The notes: generated from the sequence alone by a model not told the origin. A stretch of 11,192 nt of DNA from a bacterium (GCA_004298075.1 SCRK01000058.1:1-11192); one strand, 5' to 3'. Numbered from the stretch's first letter, positions 1 to 6,602 are shown. Program-made: numbers and translations.

Positions 1-534
1 TTTTACTTCTTTGACAATATCTTCCAGCTGCGCTAAACAACCTATCCCCTCCTTACCGCAGGCAAGCATGCCTTTACGCGGGGGAATAAATCTATAACCG
101 CAAGACTTTAGTTTGCGGATGTTTTCCTGTGTGATCTTATTACTGTACATATTCTCGTTCATTGCCGGTGCGATCAACACTCCTGCCTTGCTTGCGCAAA
201 CCATGCAGGTAAGCAGGTCATCGCAAATTCCGGCGGCGACCTTGGCGATAATATTTGCGGTGGCCGGGGCGATCAAGATCAAATCTGCGGCCTGAGCCAA
301 AGATATATGTTCGATCTCCCAGGTATCCGGTTCATCAAATATCCCTCCCCCGTAAACGCGCCTGGCGCTTAGGCTCTGGAAGACGATCGGCTTGATCAGC
401 TCCTGGGCTTCCTTGGTCATGACTACCGTGACCGTAAAGCCGCAATCCTTGAGCCTGCGGATAAGCTCGCATGCCTTATAAATAGCGATGCTGGCAGTCA
501 CGCCTAAGACAATATGTTTTCCGGCTTTTTTCAT
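1..534 (-). CDS. coaBC: Phosphopantothenoylcysteine decarboxylase (CoaC part of CoaBC/Dfp), 3' end beyond window
   Basis: This is the flavoprotein domain that decarboxylates 4'-phosphopantothenoylcysteine in coenzyme A synthesis. The 178 visible codons cover the FMN-binding fold, starting MKKAGKHIVLGVTASIA. The family's catalytic residues all appear, one position later than in E. coli: His76 in EIEHIS, Asn126 in the PAMNENMY motif, and Cys159 in ACGKEGIG. The usual GRM after that cysteine reads GCL here. The frame is still open at base 1, so it cannot be decided whether a CoaB (synthetase) domain follows, as in most bacteria, or whether CoaC stands alone. The ATG overlaps the rpoZ stop by one base (TAATG), so translation is probably coupled. 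The order gmk-rpoZ-coaBC is widely conserved and supports the call. Confidence 0.93.
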   Translation of the reverse strand, partial: MKKAGKHIVLGVTASIAIYKACELIRRLKDCGFTVTVVMTKEAQELIKPIVFQSLSARRVYGGGIFDEPDTWEIEHISLAQAADLILIAPATANIIAKVAAGICDDLLTCMVCASKAGVLIAPAMNENMYSNKITQENIRKLKSCGYRFIPPRKGMLACGKEGIGCLAQLEDIVKEVK

Positions 535-743
535 TATTCCTTTGCTTTTATTTTCCTGGCTTCTATCTTACCCTCGGCGATCTCATGCAAGGCGATCGTA
601 GATGGTTTTGCCGTAGAGAACCCCTCCACTAATTTCGGCTGCCCCTCGGCGATCTCCAGCGCCCTTTTGGAAGCCAGGATTACCAGCTTATAGATCGAAC
701 CCAAGCTTTTATCTAAAAGTTTCTCCCTGCCCTCATATCCCAT
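534..743 (-). CDS. rpoZ: DNA-directed RNA polymerase omega subunit
   Basis: This small subunit (69 residues) helps fold and assemble the beta' subunit into core RNA polymerase. It shows the family pattern: an N-terminal helix ending in SIYKLVILASKRALEIAEG, then a KPSTIALHEIAEGKI segment and a basic tail. The length is at the short end for the family but normal. The start has a good ribosome binding site, GGAGGAGAA directly before ATG, within the 27-base gap after gmk. It lies between gmk and coaBC, its usual neighbours in many bacteria, and overlaps the coaBC start by one base. The omega family is short and diverse, so context matters for the call, but the KRALEIAEG and TIALHEIAEGKI segments are diagnostic. 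Confidence 0.92.
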   Translation of the reverse strand: MGYEGREKLLDKSLGSIYKLVILASKRALEIAEGQPKLVEGFSTAKPSTIALHEIAEGKIEARKIKAKE

Positions 744-770
744 TTTCTCCTCCAGTCAAGAAAATCACCG

Positions 771-1370
771 TTAAGAACCGACATGCGTTAGGACGATCTC
801 TTTCAATTCTTTAAGCGCCACCTGCAGGTTATTGTTCAGGATGCAGTAATCAAAATCAGAAGCGGCTGACAACTCCCGGCGCGCAAGCGCCAGGCGCTGA
901 GCCACCTCTTCTTTGTCAATAGATTTGGAACGGCCTTCAATCCGGGCCTTTAGCGTTTCCAGCGAAGGCGGAAGGACAAAAACCGTTACCGTATTTTTCG
1001 GGTAGATTTTCTTAAGGATCGCGGCCCCCTTAAGGTCCAGGCAAAAACCGATATGCCCGCCTTTGATAATCCGGGCTTCTACCAGCTCCCTGGGCGTTCC
1101 GTAATAATAGCCCAAATACCTCGTCCATTCAAGAATTTTTTTAGCTTTTAGCAGGCGCCTGAATTCATCCCGGGAAACAAAAAAATAATCCTGGCCATCC
1201 CTCTCCTGCCAACGCCTGGGCCGGGTAGTAAGAGAACGCGATTTTATAAGCAATTTGTTGATTTCTCTATCCTGGATTAATTTGTTCAGGAGGGTGGTCT
1301 TGCCTGAGCCCGAAGGCCCGGAGATAACGAATATTTTTCCCTGCTTCTTTTGTCTTTTGGCGGTTTCCAC
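771..1370 (-). CDS. gmk: Guanylate kinase
   Basis: Guanylate kinase phosphorylates GMP to GDP with ATP in the cytoplasm. The P-loop GPSGSGKTT is at residues 18-26 and the GMP-binding segment SRSLTTRPRR begins at 44. It is followed by DGQDYFFVSRDEF, the YYYGTP loop, and LDLKGA in place of the more usual I-D-V-Q-G-A. I chose the GTG at 1370: it overlaps the yicC stop by one base (TAGTG), gives 199 residues (close to the usual 200-210) and leaves 17 residues before the P-loop. An in-frame GTG at 1433 would add 21 charged residues inside yicC with no family support. No strong Shine-Dalgarno precedes the GTG, so coupling from yicC is likely. The order yicC-gmk-rpoZ is conserved, without the remA found in Bacillus. 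Confidence 0.95.
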   Translation of the reverse strand: METAKRQKKQGKIFVISGPSGSGKTTLLNKLIQDREINKLLIKSRSLTTRPRRWQERDGQDYFFVSRDEFRRLLKAKKILEWTRYLGYYYGTPRELVEARIIKGGHIGFCLDLKGAAILKKIYPKNTVTVFVLPPSLETLKARIEGRSKSIDKEEVAQRLALARRELSAASDFDYCILNNNLQVALKELKEIVLTHVGS

Positions 1371-2197
1371 TACTCGATATTCTGCACTTGTTCGCGGATC
1401 TTCTCGATCTGGCTTTTCATCTGTACGGCGCACCCGGAGATAACCAGGTCAAATGACTTGGCTGCCAGGGTGTTGGCCTCGCGCTGCATCTCCTGAGTGA
1501 TAAAATCCAGCTCTTTGCCTACAGGCCCGCCTTTAATAATCTTCTGCTGAAAATTCTTGATATGAAAATTCAGCCGGTCAACCTCTTCGGAGATATCCGC
1601 GCTTTTTAAGAAAGCCAGCCGCTCCTCCTCCGCCTGGATCGTCTTCAGCCTGCTTTTTGAGGCCACCGCAAAACGCCGCTTTATAACAACCAGGTCTTTT
1701 TTCAGCAGCCCGCTTCTTTCCCTTAATAAGCCCGCCAGGGCATTGCCTTCCTTGCGCCGTGTCTTTATCAACTCTGCCAGCGCCAATTTAAGCAGGGGCA
1801 AAAGGCGTTCCCAGATATGCATACCAGCCGGCTTATTCTCTTTAAGCGAGAGGACCCCGGGCAGGCGGATCAAAGAATCCAAAGTCAAACCATTCTTAAT
1901 TTTAAATTCATTCTTTACGCTGTTTAACTCACGCAGGTAATTCTTCAACAGCCTGCGGTTCACGAAGATCCCCTGCGCTTCCTCCCCTTTGATATTTACG
2001 CTGCAAAAAACCCTTCCCCGCCGGACCTTTGCCTCGATCTCCTTCTTTAGCTTATCCTCCAGGGAAAGCATGCCGTCGGGCAAATGAAAAACACTTTCCA
2101 GGAATTTATGGTTGGTGCATCTCAACTCCACGCTGATCCTGCCTATAGAATCAACCTCTGCCTCGCAACTGCCAAAACCGGTCATACTGCTGATCAT
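1370..2197 (-). CDS. yicC: YicC family endoribonuclease (YicC_N plus DUF1732)
   Basis: The protein has 275 residues (E. coli YicC has about 287) and starts with the hallmark MISSMTGFG. The N-terminal YicC_N domain continues through an ELRCTNHKFLE segment and RRGRVFCSVNI. A middle helical part rich in Lys and Arg follows. The C-terminal DUF1732 domain has the conserved pattern EEVDRLNFHIKNFQ, then GPVGKELDFITQEMQREANT and a final helix. Members of the family have been shown to act as endoribonucleases on RNA substrates, including small RNAs in E. coli; that role is inferred here by homology. The start follows AAAAGAGGTAAAA. The gene sits 11 bases after ndk and shares its last base with the gmk GTG. 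The pairing with gmk is one of the more stable neighbourhoods in bacteria. Confidence 0.94.
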   Translation of the reverse strand: MISSMTGFGSCEAEVDSIGRISVELRCTNHKFLESVFHLPDGMLSLEDKLKKEIEAKVRRGRVFCSVNIKGEEAQGIFVNRRLLKNYLRELNSVKNEFKIKNGLTLDSLIRLPGVLSLKENKPAGMHIWERLLPLLKLALAELIKTRRKEGNALAGLLRERSGLLKKDLVVIKRRFAVASKSRLKTIQAEEERLAFLKSADISEEVDRLNFHIKNFQQKIIKGGPVGKELDFITQEMQREANTLAAKSFDLVISGCAVQMKSQIEKIREQVQNIE

Positions 2198-2208
2198 TTT
2201 TACCTCTT

Positions 2209-2712
2209 TTAAGCCCAGACCCTGCTCCGGGTTTCTTTTAACACTGCATCTTTTGCCGGGTAAAGATCGACGATGATCTCAGAGGGGCCAAACCAAAGCT
2301 TGATCTCCCTCTCTGCTTCCGGCTCATTTGATGAAACATGAATTACGTTTTCATAAATACCGGATGTGGTGATCCTTCCATAAGAACCGCGGATAGAAGT
2401 GGGGTCGGCCTCCTCGGGGTTAGTTGCGCCGGCTAAATCGCGGCATTTCTTGATCGCGTCCTTTCCCCAATAAACCAAAGCCATGACCTTCTTGCGGTCA
2501 TGCAACTCACCCTGCAAATACTTTGTTATCTCTTTAAAGAACGGCTTGTCCTTCAAATGCCGGTAATGCTCCTGGGCCAGATCCTGCGATACGCGCACCA
2601 TTTTCGCGGCGACTATCTCAAGCTTTGTTTCCGACAGTCGCGTGAGAATATTACCGGTGAGCGATTTTTTTAAACCGTCGGGTTTAATAAGTATTAAGAC
2701 TGCCTGGTTCAT
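2209..2712 (-). CDS. ndk: Nucleoside diphosphate kinase, long variant
   Basis: Ndk transfers phosphate from NTPs to NDPs through a phosphohistidine. Expected residues are visible: Lys10 in IKPDG, Tyr50, Phe58, Arg91, GATNP at 95-99, Arg108, Asn122 and the catalytic His125. Three things are unusual. The length is 167 residues where most bacterial enzymes have about 140. A short insertion (HDRKK, 71-75) replaces the usual TSGP turn. The motif after the catalytic histidine reads HVSSN instead of HGSDS. The extra length is mostly a C-terminal tail of about 26 residues after KLWF, ending RSRVWA. The start has a strong ribosome binding site (AAAGGAGG) within the end of parB, and ATG overlaps the parB stop by one base (TAATG). 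It is certainly an NDK family member and probably active. Confidence 0.92.
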   Translation of the reverse strand: MNQAVLILIKPDGLKKSLTGNILTRLSETKLEIVAAKMVRVSQDLAQEHYRHLKDKPFFKEITKYLQGELHDRKKVMALVYWGKDAIKKCRDLAGATNPEEADPTSIRGSYGRITTSGIYENVIHVSSNEPEAEREIKLWFGPSEIIVDLYPAKDAVLKETRSRVWA

Positions 2713-3572
2713 TAACTATTTCCTCCTTTAATAACATTTATGATACGCTCAAGGTCCTCCTGCGAATAAAATTCAATGTTGATGTGCCCGCGTTTTTTCC
2801 TTTTGCTGATCCTTACCTTGGTGGCCAAAGCATGCTGCAGCTGTTCTTCAAGGATAGCGACAATCGGCTCGCGTGAGCCCGCGCCGATCTTGCGTTTAAA
2901 AACTTTTGGCCGGCTGCTTTTGATCAGGCTCTCCAGTTCACGCACAGAAAGCCCCTTAGATATAATATCCTGGGCGAGTGAGCGCTGCCGGTTGGCATCT
3001 TCGATCTCAAGCAGGGCGCGGCCATGCGCAAAACTGATCCGGCCTTTTTTCATCTCATCCTGGATCTCATGCGGCAGCTTCAGCAAGCGCAGGGTATTGG
3101 TAACGGTGACCCTGGACTTCCCTAAAACCTCGCTTATTTTTTCCTGGGTGACATTGAATTTATCCAGCAGATGCTGGTAGGCATGCGCCTCTTCAATAGG
3201 ATTCAGCCCCTCCCTTTGAATATTCTCGATTAAAGCCAACTCCAGTGAATCCTGGTCGGTAACATCACGCACTATAATCGGCATCTCTTTTAATCCCAAT
3301 GAGTTAGCAGCGCGCAACCTTCTTTCTCCCGCGATCAATTCATAATTATCACCTTTGCGCCTGACTAAGAGCGGCTGGATAACCCCTTTTTCCTTTATAG
3401 ATTGGGCCAGTTCTTCGATGCCCTGTTGATCAAAATCTTCGCGCGGTTGAAAAGGGTTAGGTTTTATCTGCCCAGATTGTACATAAATAATCTCTTCTTT
3501 ATGCGTTGCGCCCTCTACTGCTTTTTCCGGGATTAAAGCGCTAAGCCCTTTTCCTAAAGCTCTCCTCTCCAT
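2712..3572 (-). CDS. parB: Chromosome partitioning protein ParB (CTPase clamp)
   Basis: ParB loads on parS sites near the origin, slides as a CTP-bound clamp and stimulates the ParA ATPase. The 286-residue protein begins MERRALGKGLSALIP, a typical ParB start that contacts ParA. The CTP-binding N domain carries LIAGERRLRAA (about 79-89) and ENIQREGLNPIEEA (116-129). A helix-turn-helix follows at about 141-163 (VTQEKISEVLGKSRVTVTNT), then a basic linker and a C-terminal dimerisation domain. I use the ATG at 3572, which overlaps the parA stop (TGATG) and follows AAGGAGAGG; a TTG one codon upstream is less likely. The gene is in the usual parA-parB order close to the origin. A candidate parS-like palindrome lies before parA at 4392-4407. 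Confidence 0.96.
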   Translation of the reverse strand: MERRALGKGLSALIPEKAVEGATHKEEIIYVQSGQIKPNPFQPREDFDQQGIEELAQSIKEKGVIQPLLVRRKGDNYELIAGERRLRAANSLGLKEMPIIVRDVTDQDSLELALIENIQREGLNPIEEAHAYQHLLDKFNVTQEKISEVLGKSRVTVTNTLRLLKLPHEIQDEMKKGRISFAHGRALLEIEDANRQRSLAQDIISKGLSVRELESLIKSSRPKVFKRKIGAGSREPIVAILEEQLQHALATKVRISKRKKRGHINIEFYSQEDLERIINVIKGGNS

Positions 3573-4369
3573 CAAGCCTCTCCTTGTGAAATTTGAGGAT
3601 CAGTGTTTACCGCCAAACCCAGCATCTCCCTGCTTAGCTCCGCGTATTTCTGCGCGCCGAGGGAATCCGCGTCATATAAAGCAATAGGCTTACCAAAACC
3701 CGGAGCTTCAGTAAGACGGATATTCCTGGGAATTACGGTATTATAAACTTTGTCTTTAAAATGATTACGCGCTTCCTGGATAACCTCTTTGGTAAGATTG
3801 GTGCGAAAATCCGCCATGGTTAATAATACGCCTTCGATTTCCAGGGTGGGATTAAGATTTTCTTTCACAAGTCTAATGGTATTATGGAGTTGCGTTAATC
3901 CTTCTAACGCATAATATTCGCATTGCACCGGGATGATCACTGAATCAGCGGCACATAAACCATTAATGGTCAATAAACCCAATGATGGTGGAGAATCTAT
4001 AATAATAAAATCGTAGTTATCTTTTTCATTTTGCAAGGCTCTTTTTAACCTATATTCGCGGCCCAACGCGCCGACTAATTCCACTTCTGCCCCGGTTAAA
4101 TCCAGATTAGAAGGAGCGAGCAAAAGATTAGCAACCATCGTCTTCTGTAAAATATCGCCGATGCTCAGCTCTTCCAGTAAAATATGATAGGTGCTTTTCT
4201 TAATATCGTGCTTGTTGATCCCTATGCCGCTGGTAGCATTAGCCTGAGGATCCAGGTCAATAAGCATGACCTTCTTGCCGGCCATAGCCAGGGATACGGA
4301 GAGATTAATGGATGTGGTGGTTTTACCTACACCACCTTTTTGGTTGCAGACTGCAATTATCTTACCCAT
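3572..4369 (-). CDS. parA: Chromosome partitioning ATPase ParA (Soj)
   Basis: ParA is a dimerising ATPase that binds the nucleoid and, driven by ParB-parS, moves newly replicated origins apart. It has 265 residues, normal for the chromosomal type, which lacks the N-terminal helix-turn-helix of plasmid type Ia proteins. The deviant Walker A motif KGGVGKTT is at 11-18 with its signature lysine. The A' motif DLDPQAN is at 38-44 and Walker B FIIIDSPPSLG at 121-131. The ATG at 4369 is not preceded by a recognisable Shine-Dalgarno, unlike parB and ndk downstream. The gene has its own promoter (4427-4454) and a leader of about 50 bases containing a near-palindrome. Together these suggest separate and possibly ParB-responsive expression of parAB. 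Confidence 0.96.
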   Translation of the reverse strand: MGKIIAVCNQKGGVGKTTTSINLSVSLAMAGKKVMLIDLDPQANATSGIGINKHDIKKSTYHILLEELSIGDILQKTMVANLLLAPSNLDLTGAEVELVGALGREYRLKRALQNEKDNYDFIIIDSPPSLGLLTINGLCAADSVIIPVQCEYYALEGLTQLHNTIRLVKENLNPTLEIEGVLLTMADFRTNLTKEVIQEARNHFKDKVYNTVIPRNIRLTEAPGFGKPIALYDADSLGAQKYAELSREMLGLAVNTDPQISQGEA

Positions 4370-4391
4370 TGATATTATTGTTGTTACAAAT

Positions 4392-4407
4392 AGTTCCCCG
4401 GGAAACT
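4392..4407. promoter_or_regulatory. Candidate parS-like palindrome / operator in the parA leader
   Basis: The sequence AGTTCCCCGGGAAACT is symmetric at 7 of its 8 base pairs. It matches the common bacterial parS consensus TGTTTCACGTGAAACA at 11 of 16 positions, including GTT, C-CG and GAAAC, but the centre is CCGG in place of ACGT. It lies 12-27 bases downstream of the predicted parA start of transcription and 23 bases before the parA ATG, where a ParB loading or autoregulatory site would make sense. The changed centre means it could instead be an unrelated operator. Confidence 0.4.
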
Positions 4408-4426
4408 CTGCCTTCCATTTAAGGTA

Positions 4427-4454
4427 ATTATCTCAAATGCGAAGCAATTGTCAA
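4427..4454 (-). promoter_or_regulatory. Predicted sigma70-type promoter for parA-parB and downstream genes
   Basis: On the minus strand a perfect -35 TTGACA (4454-4449) is followed after 16 bases by the -10 GATAAT (4432-4427), five of six matches to TATAAT. The -35 box overlaps the stop codon of the jag-like gene, so it is packed into the end of the upstream gene. Transcription would start near 4420, giving a leader of about 50 bases before parA. This is the only convincing internal promoter I see in the minus-strand run. Confidence 0.65.
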
Positions 4455-4651
4455 GTGTTTTCTTTGTTTGGAATTACGGTTACGCGAACCTTAACCGGCT
4501 TAGCTCCCGGCATTCCAAAAAGGCCTCTTTTTTCTTCAGATAGCGTCTTGATCTTAACGCACTTACGCGGAAGCTTAAGTATCTGTAGAGCATTGTTAAT
4601 GGCCTCTTCTACGGTTTTACCTTCAGCTTCTATATATTGATCTTTTTTCAT
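4451..4651 (-). CDS. jag: Jag_N-domain protein; KhpB/Jag-like but lacking KH and R3H domains
   Basis: This is a 66-residue protein that matches only the first domain of Jag/KhpB (SpoIIIJ-associated protein). Visible hallmarks are an IEAEGKTVEEAINNAL helix near the start and the K-R-GLFG motif (residues 41-46), then a KPVKVRV strand. Full-length Jag proteins are about 200 residues or more and continue with KH and R3H RNA-binding domains. Here a stop follows the Jag_N domain, and only 81 bases separate it from parA, so the other domains are not nearby in another frame. The ATG overlaps the yidC stop as ATGA, and the position directly after yidC is exactly where jag is expected. It is either a natural single-domain form or a decayed gene; the intact start and motif favour a functional form. 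Confidence 0.8.
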   Translation of the reverse strand: MKKDQYIEAEGKTVEEAINNALQILKLPRKCVKIKTLSEEKRGLFGMPGAKPVKVRVTVIPNKENT

Positions 4652-6165
4652 TTCTGGCTGTTAATGCGGAATTGATACGCGAGCATTAATGCGCTATTCA
4701 TAAACCAATAAAGCACTAATCCTGACGGCATTTGATAAAAAATGACCCCGAACATAATTGGCATTATGATAGACATCATTTTCTGTTGCTGTGCTGCTTC
4801 TCCGGTGGCTTTAGCCATGGAGATTTTTTGTTGTACAAACATGCCAATAGCCATAAGAATAGGTAATATATTAATATAATTACCCAAAAATGGTATTGAG
4901 TTTTTTAACGTGAGAAAGTGATCTGGAGCAGAAAGGTCTTTGATCCAAAGGAATCTGGCCCCTCTTAACGCGACAGAACGGATCAGCGCCTGATAAAGGG
5001 CAAAGAAAATCGGCATCTGCAACAGCAGGGGCAGACAACCTCCTAATGGGTTAACCTTATGCTCTTTATAGAGTTCCATTATTTCTTTATTCAATCTTTG
5101 CGGATTATTCTTAAGTTCATTGCGCAAGGCTTCAATCTTGGGCTGCAGTAACTGCATCTCCTTCATTGAGCGCATTTGCTTTAAAGTTAGCGGGAAGAGC
5201 GCAAGATAAACTACCAGGCTTAAGATGATTATAGCCAGGCCCCAATTATGCACTATGCTATAAAAGAACCCTAATAATTGCAAAAGAAGTTGGGCAATAA
5301 AATCAAAGGTCCCGTAATAAATTATCGCCGACCACTCAGGTTTTATATTATTGATCGTTTTTATATCTTGCGGGCCTAAATAAATATGATATAATTGTCC
5401 AATCTGATCGCCTGGCTTTAAATTAATCTCTTTTTCTTGGATTCCAACCTCGGATTCCTGGCCACTGAGTTTTTTAATATAACCACTGCTCGCTGCGGGA
5501 ACCGGCTCGACAATGGCGCAAAAATATTGATCCCGCAAACCTATGAATTTTACATTTTGGCTGCTGAACTCTTTGCCTGCGCCAAGATGCAAGTTTTTCT
5601 CCCCGCCTCCCATAAAAACACCATAATAACGTGACTGGGGATTTTTTGCAGATAGATCGAGCATTCCTAAGGTTAAATGGGATGTTAAAATAAGAGGAGA
5701 GGGTGATAAATTACGGGTCTGAATCTTTAACTCTATGGCATAGCTATCTTTAGGGAAAGAAAATTCTTTAAAAATGTGTTTATCCTGATCCTGATAAACA
5801 AAAGAAATAGAATCTTTGGTTATCTTGTCCACCTTAAAAGCATTATTTCCGTCGCTGTAAAAACCATCCACTAACGGCAGGCTATGATCTAGATTAACCT
5901 TAAAGATCACTTCAGAAATTGCTGCTTTTGCAACGTCAAAAATTATTTCCCGGTTATCCTGTTTAAAGGTTACGAACTCTTTTGCGGTTTCTGCTTGAGG
6001 AAGCAAAGCAGCTGGCAGAGCAGTTGAAGATGCCTTGCTGATATTCGATGTATTTGGCTGCGTAACTTGTTTATTTCCAATAGGTTGTGTCTTATTAACT
6101 AATGTTAACCAGCTTAACATTATTAAAAGCGATAAAGCAATGGCAAGTACTAAACGTTTTTCCAT
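4648..6165 (-). CDS. yidC: Membrane protein insertase YidC (Oxa1/Alb3 family)
   Basis: YidC inserts and folds inner-membrane proteins, alone or with Sec. The 505-residue protein has the diderm layout: an N-terminal membrane anchor (about 5-24), a low-complexity linker, a periplasmic beta-rich domain (about 60-285) and the insertase core with five predicted membrane helices (about 285-500). The signature NPLGGCLPLLLQMPIFFALY is at 372-391 and PSGLVLYW near 480. One oddity: the conserved arginine of the hydrophilic groove (Arg366 in E. coli, in VRGIMYPL) aligns with Tyr320 here (VVYLALFPL). There is no long basic C-terminal tail. No Shine-Dalgarno precedes the ATG, which lies 5 bases after the yidD stop. 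It overlaps the jag-like gene by 4 bases. Confidence 0.97.
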   Translation of the reverse strand: MEKRLVLAIALSLLIMLSWLTLVNKTQPIGNKQVTQPNTSNISKASSTALPAALLPQAETAKEFVTFKQDNREIIFDVAKAAISEVIFKVNLDHSLPLVDGFYSDGNNAFKVDKITKDSISFVYQDQDKHIFKEFSFPKDSYAIELKIQTRNLSPSPLILTSHLTLGMLDLSAKNPQSRYYGVFMGGGEKNLHLGAGKEFSSQNVKFIGLRDQYFCAIVEPVPAASSGYIKKLSGQESEVGIQEKEINLKPGDQIGQLYHIYLGPQDIKTINNIKPEWSAIIYYGTFDFIAQLLLQLLGFFYSIVHNWGLAIIILSLVVYLALFPLTLKQMRSMKEMQLLQPKIEALRNELKNNPQRLNKEIMELYKEHKVNPLGGCLPLLLQMPIFFALYQALIRSVALRGARFLWIKDLSAPDHFLTLKNSIPFLGNYINILPILMAIGMFVQQKISMAKATGEAAQQQKMMSIIMPIMFGVIFYQMPSGLVLYWFMNSALMLAYQFRINSQK

Positions 6166-6170
6166 AAATT

Positions 6171-6389
6171 TTATATTAAGGGATCATAACCTGAACGGCC
6201 AGAAAACGGATGGCAGCGGGATATTCTTGTCAGACCCTTAAATACTCCTTTAATAATTCCATATTTCGAAATTGCCTGTTTGGTATATTCAGAACAGCCT
6301 GGCTCAAAGCGGCAAGTTTCCGGCAGGATAGTTCTTAGATGTTTCTGATATACCGTGATCAACCCCAGCACTATGCCTCTAAACTTCAA
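6171..6389 (-). CDS. yidD: Membrane protein insertion efficiency factor YidD
   Basis: YidD is a small inner-membrane-associated protein that helps YidC-dependent insertion. The hallmarks are all present: a hydrophobic amphipathic start with TVYQKHL, the CRFEPGCSEY motif with its two cysteines, a KYG-GVFKGL helix, and the C-terminal RCHPF-SG-GYDPL motif with the third cysteine. No ATG is available. I prefer the TTG at 6389, which overlaps the rpmH stop as TTGA and gives MKFRGIVLGL (72 residues). A second TTG at 6395 would add two codons. Its position directly after rpmH is unusual because rnpA, which normally lies between them, is absent. It lies 5 bases before yidC. Confidence 0.93.
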   Translation of the reverse strand: MKFRGIVLGLITVYQKHLRTILPETCRFEPGCSEYTKQAISKYGIIKGVFKGLTRISRCHPFSGRSGYDPLI

Positions 6390-6523
6390 ACGCAAAGCTT
6401 CTTTCTGCCTTTCTTCCGTCGACGAGCCAGGAGATCCCGGCCGGATTTAGTGGCCATTTTGCTGCGGAAACCGTGGCGTTTCTTGCCCACTATGTTTGTA
6501 GGCGTTTTTAAATTCTTCTTCAT
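6386..6523 (-). CDS. rpmH: 50S ribosomal protein bL34
   Basis: bL34 is a small, very basic protein of the large ribosomal subunit. The 45 residues begin MKKNLKTPTNIVGKKRHGF and continue with RSKMATKSGRDLLARRR, then KKGRKKL, the classic L34 pattern. I chose the ATG at 6523 because it has a good ribosome binding site (AAGGAG, with a spacing of about nine) and family-typical length. An in-frame ATG 18 codons upstream (6577) would add residues unlike L34 and would place the start upstream of the predicted transcription start. The gene opens the minus-strand cluster, as it does next to dnaA in most bacteria, and has its own strong promoter at 6566-6594. Confidence 0.97.
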   Translation of the reverse strand: MKKNLKTPTNIVGKKRHGFRSKMATKSGRDLLARRRKKGRKKLCV

Positions 6524-6565
6524 TTTTAAAACTCCTTTTTTACGCAAGCCTTCTTGATTTTGTGA

Positions 6566-6594
6566 ATTGTAACACACATTTTCCAGGCGGTCAA
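6566..6594 (-). promoter_or_regulatory. Predicted sigma70-type promoter for the rpmH operon
   Basis: On the minus strand TTGACC (6594-6589) and TACAAT (6571-6566) are separated by an ideal 17 bases, and a TG lies just ahead of the -10 region. Transcription would start near 6559, leaving a leader of about 36 bases before the rpmH ATG with its AAGGAG site. It is divergent from the dnaA promoters; its -35 lies 8 bases from the -35 of dnaA P1. Confidence 0.7.
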
Positions 6595-6602
6595 GTTTTT
6601 TA

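Noticed and set aside
1166..1181. Second parS-like sequence (TTCATCCCGGGAAACA) in gmk
   Set aside because: It shares CCCGGGAAAC with the parA-leader site but only the right half fits and the left arm is not symmetric. CCCGGG also recurs elsewhere in the window, for example near 9117 and 9553, so chance is likely.
1371..1433. Longer gmk starting at the GTG at 1433
   Set aside because: It adds 21 residues (MRRTDEKPDRED and so on) within yicC without family support, while the GTG at 1370 sits exactly on the yicC stop.
2776..3180. 134-residue open frame on the plus strand
   Set aside because: It lies wholly antisense to parB, has a composition rich in Ser, Arg and Cys typical of a shadow frame, and lacks a ribosome site.
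6524..6577. Longer rpmH starting 18 codons upstream
   Set aside because: The added residues are not L34-like and the start would lie ahead of the predicted transcription start; the internal ATG has a good AAGGAG site.
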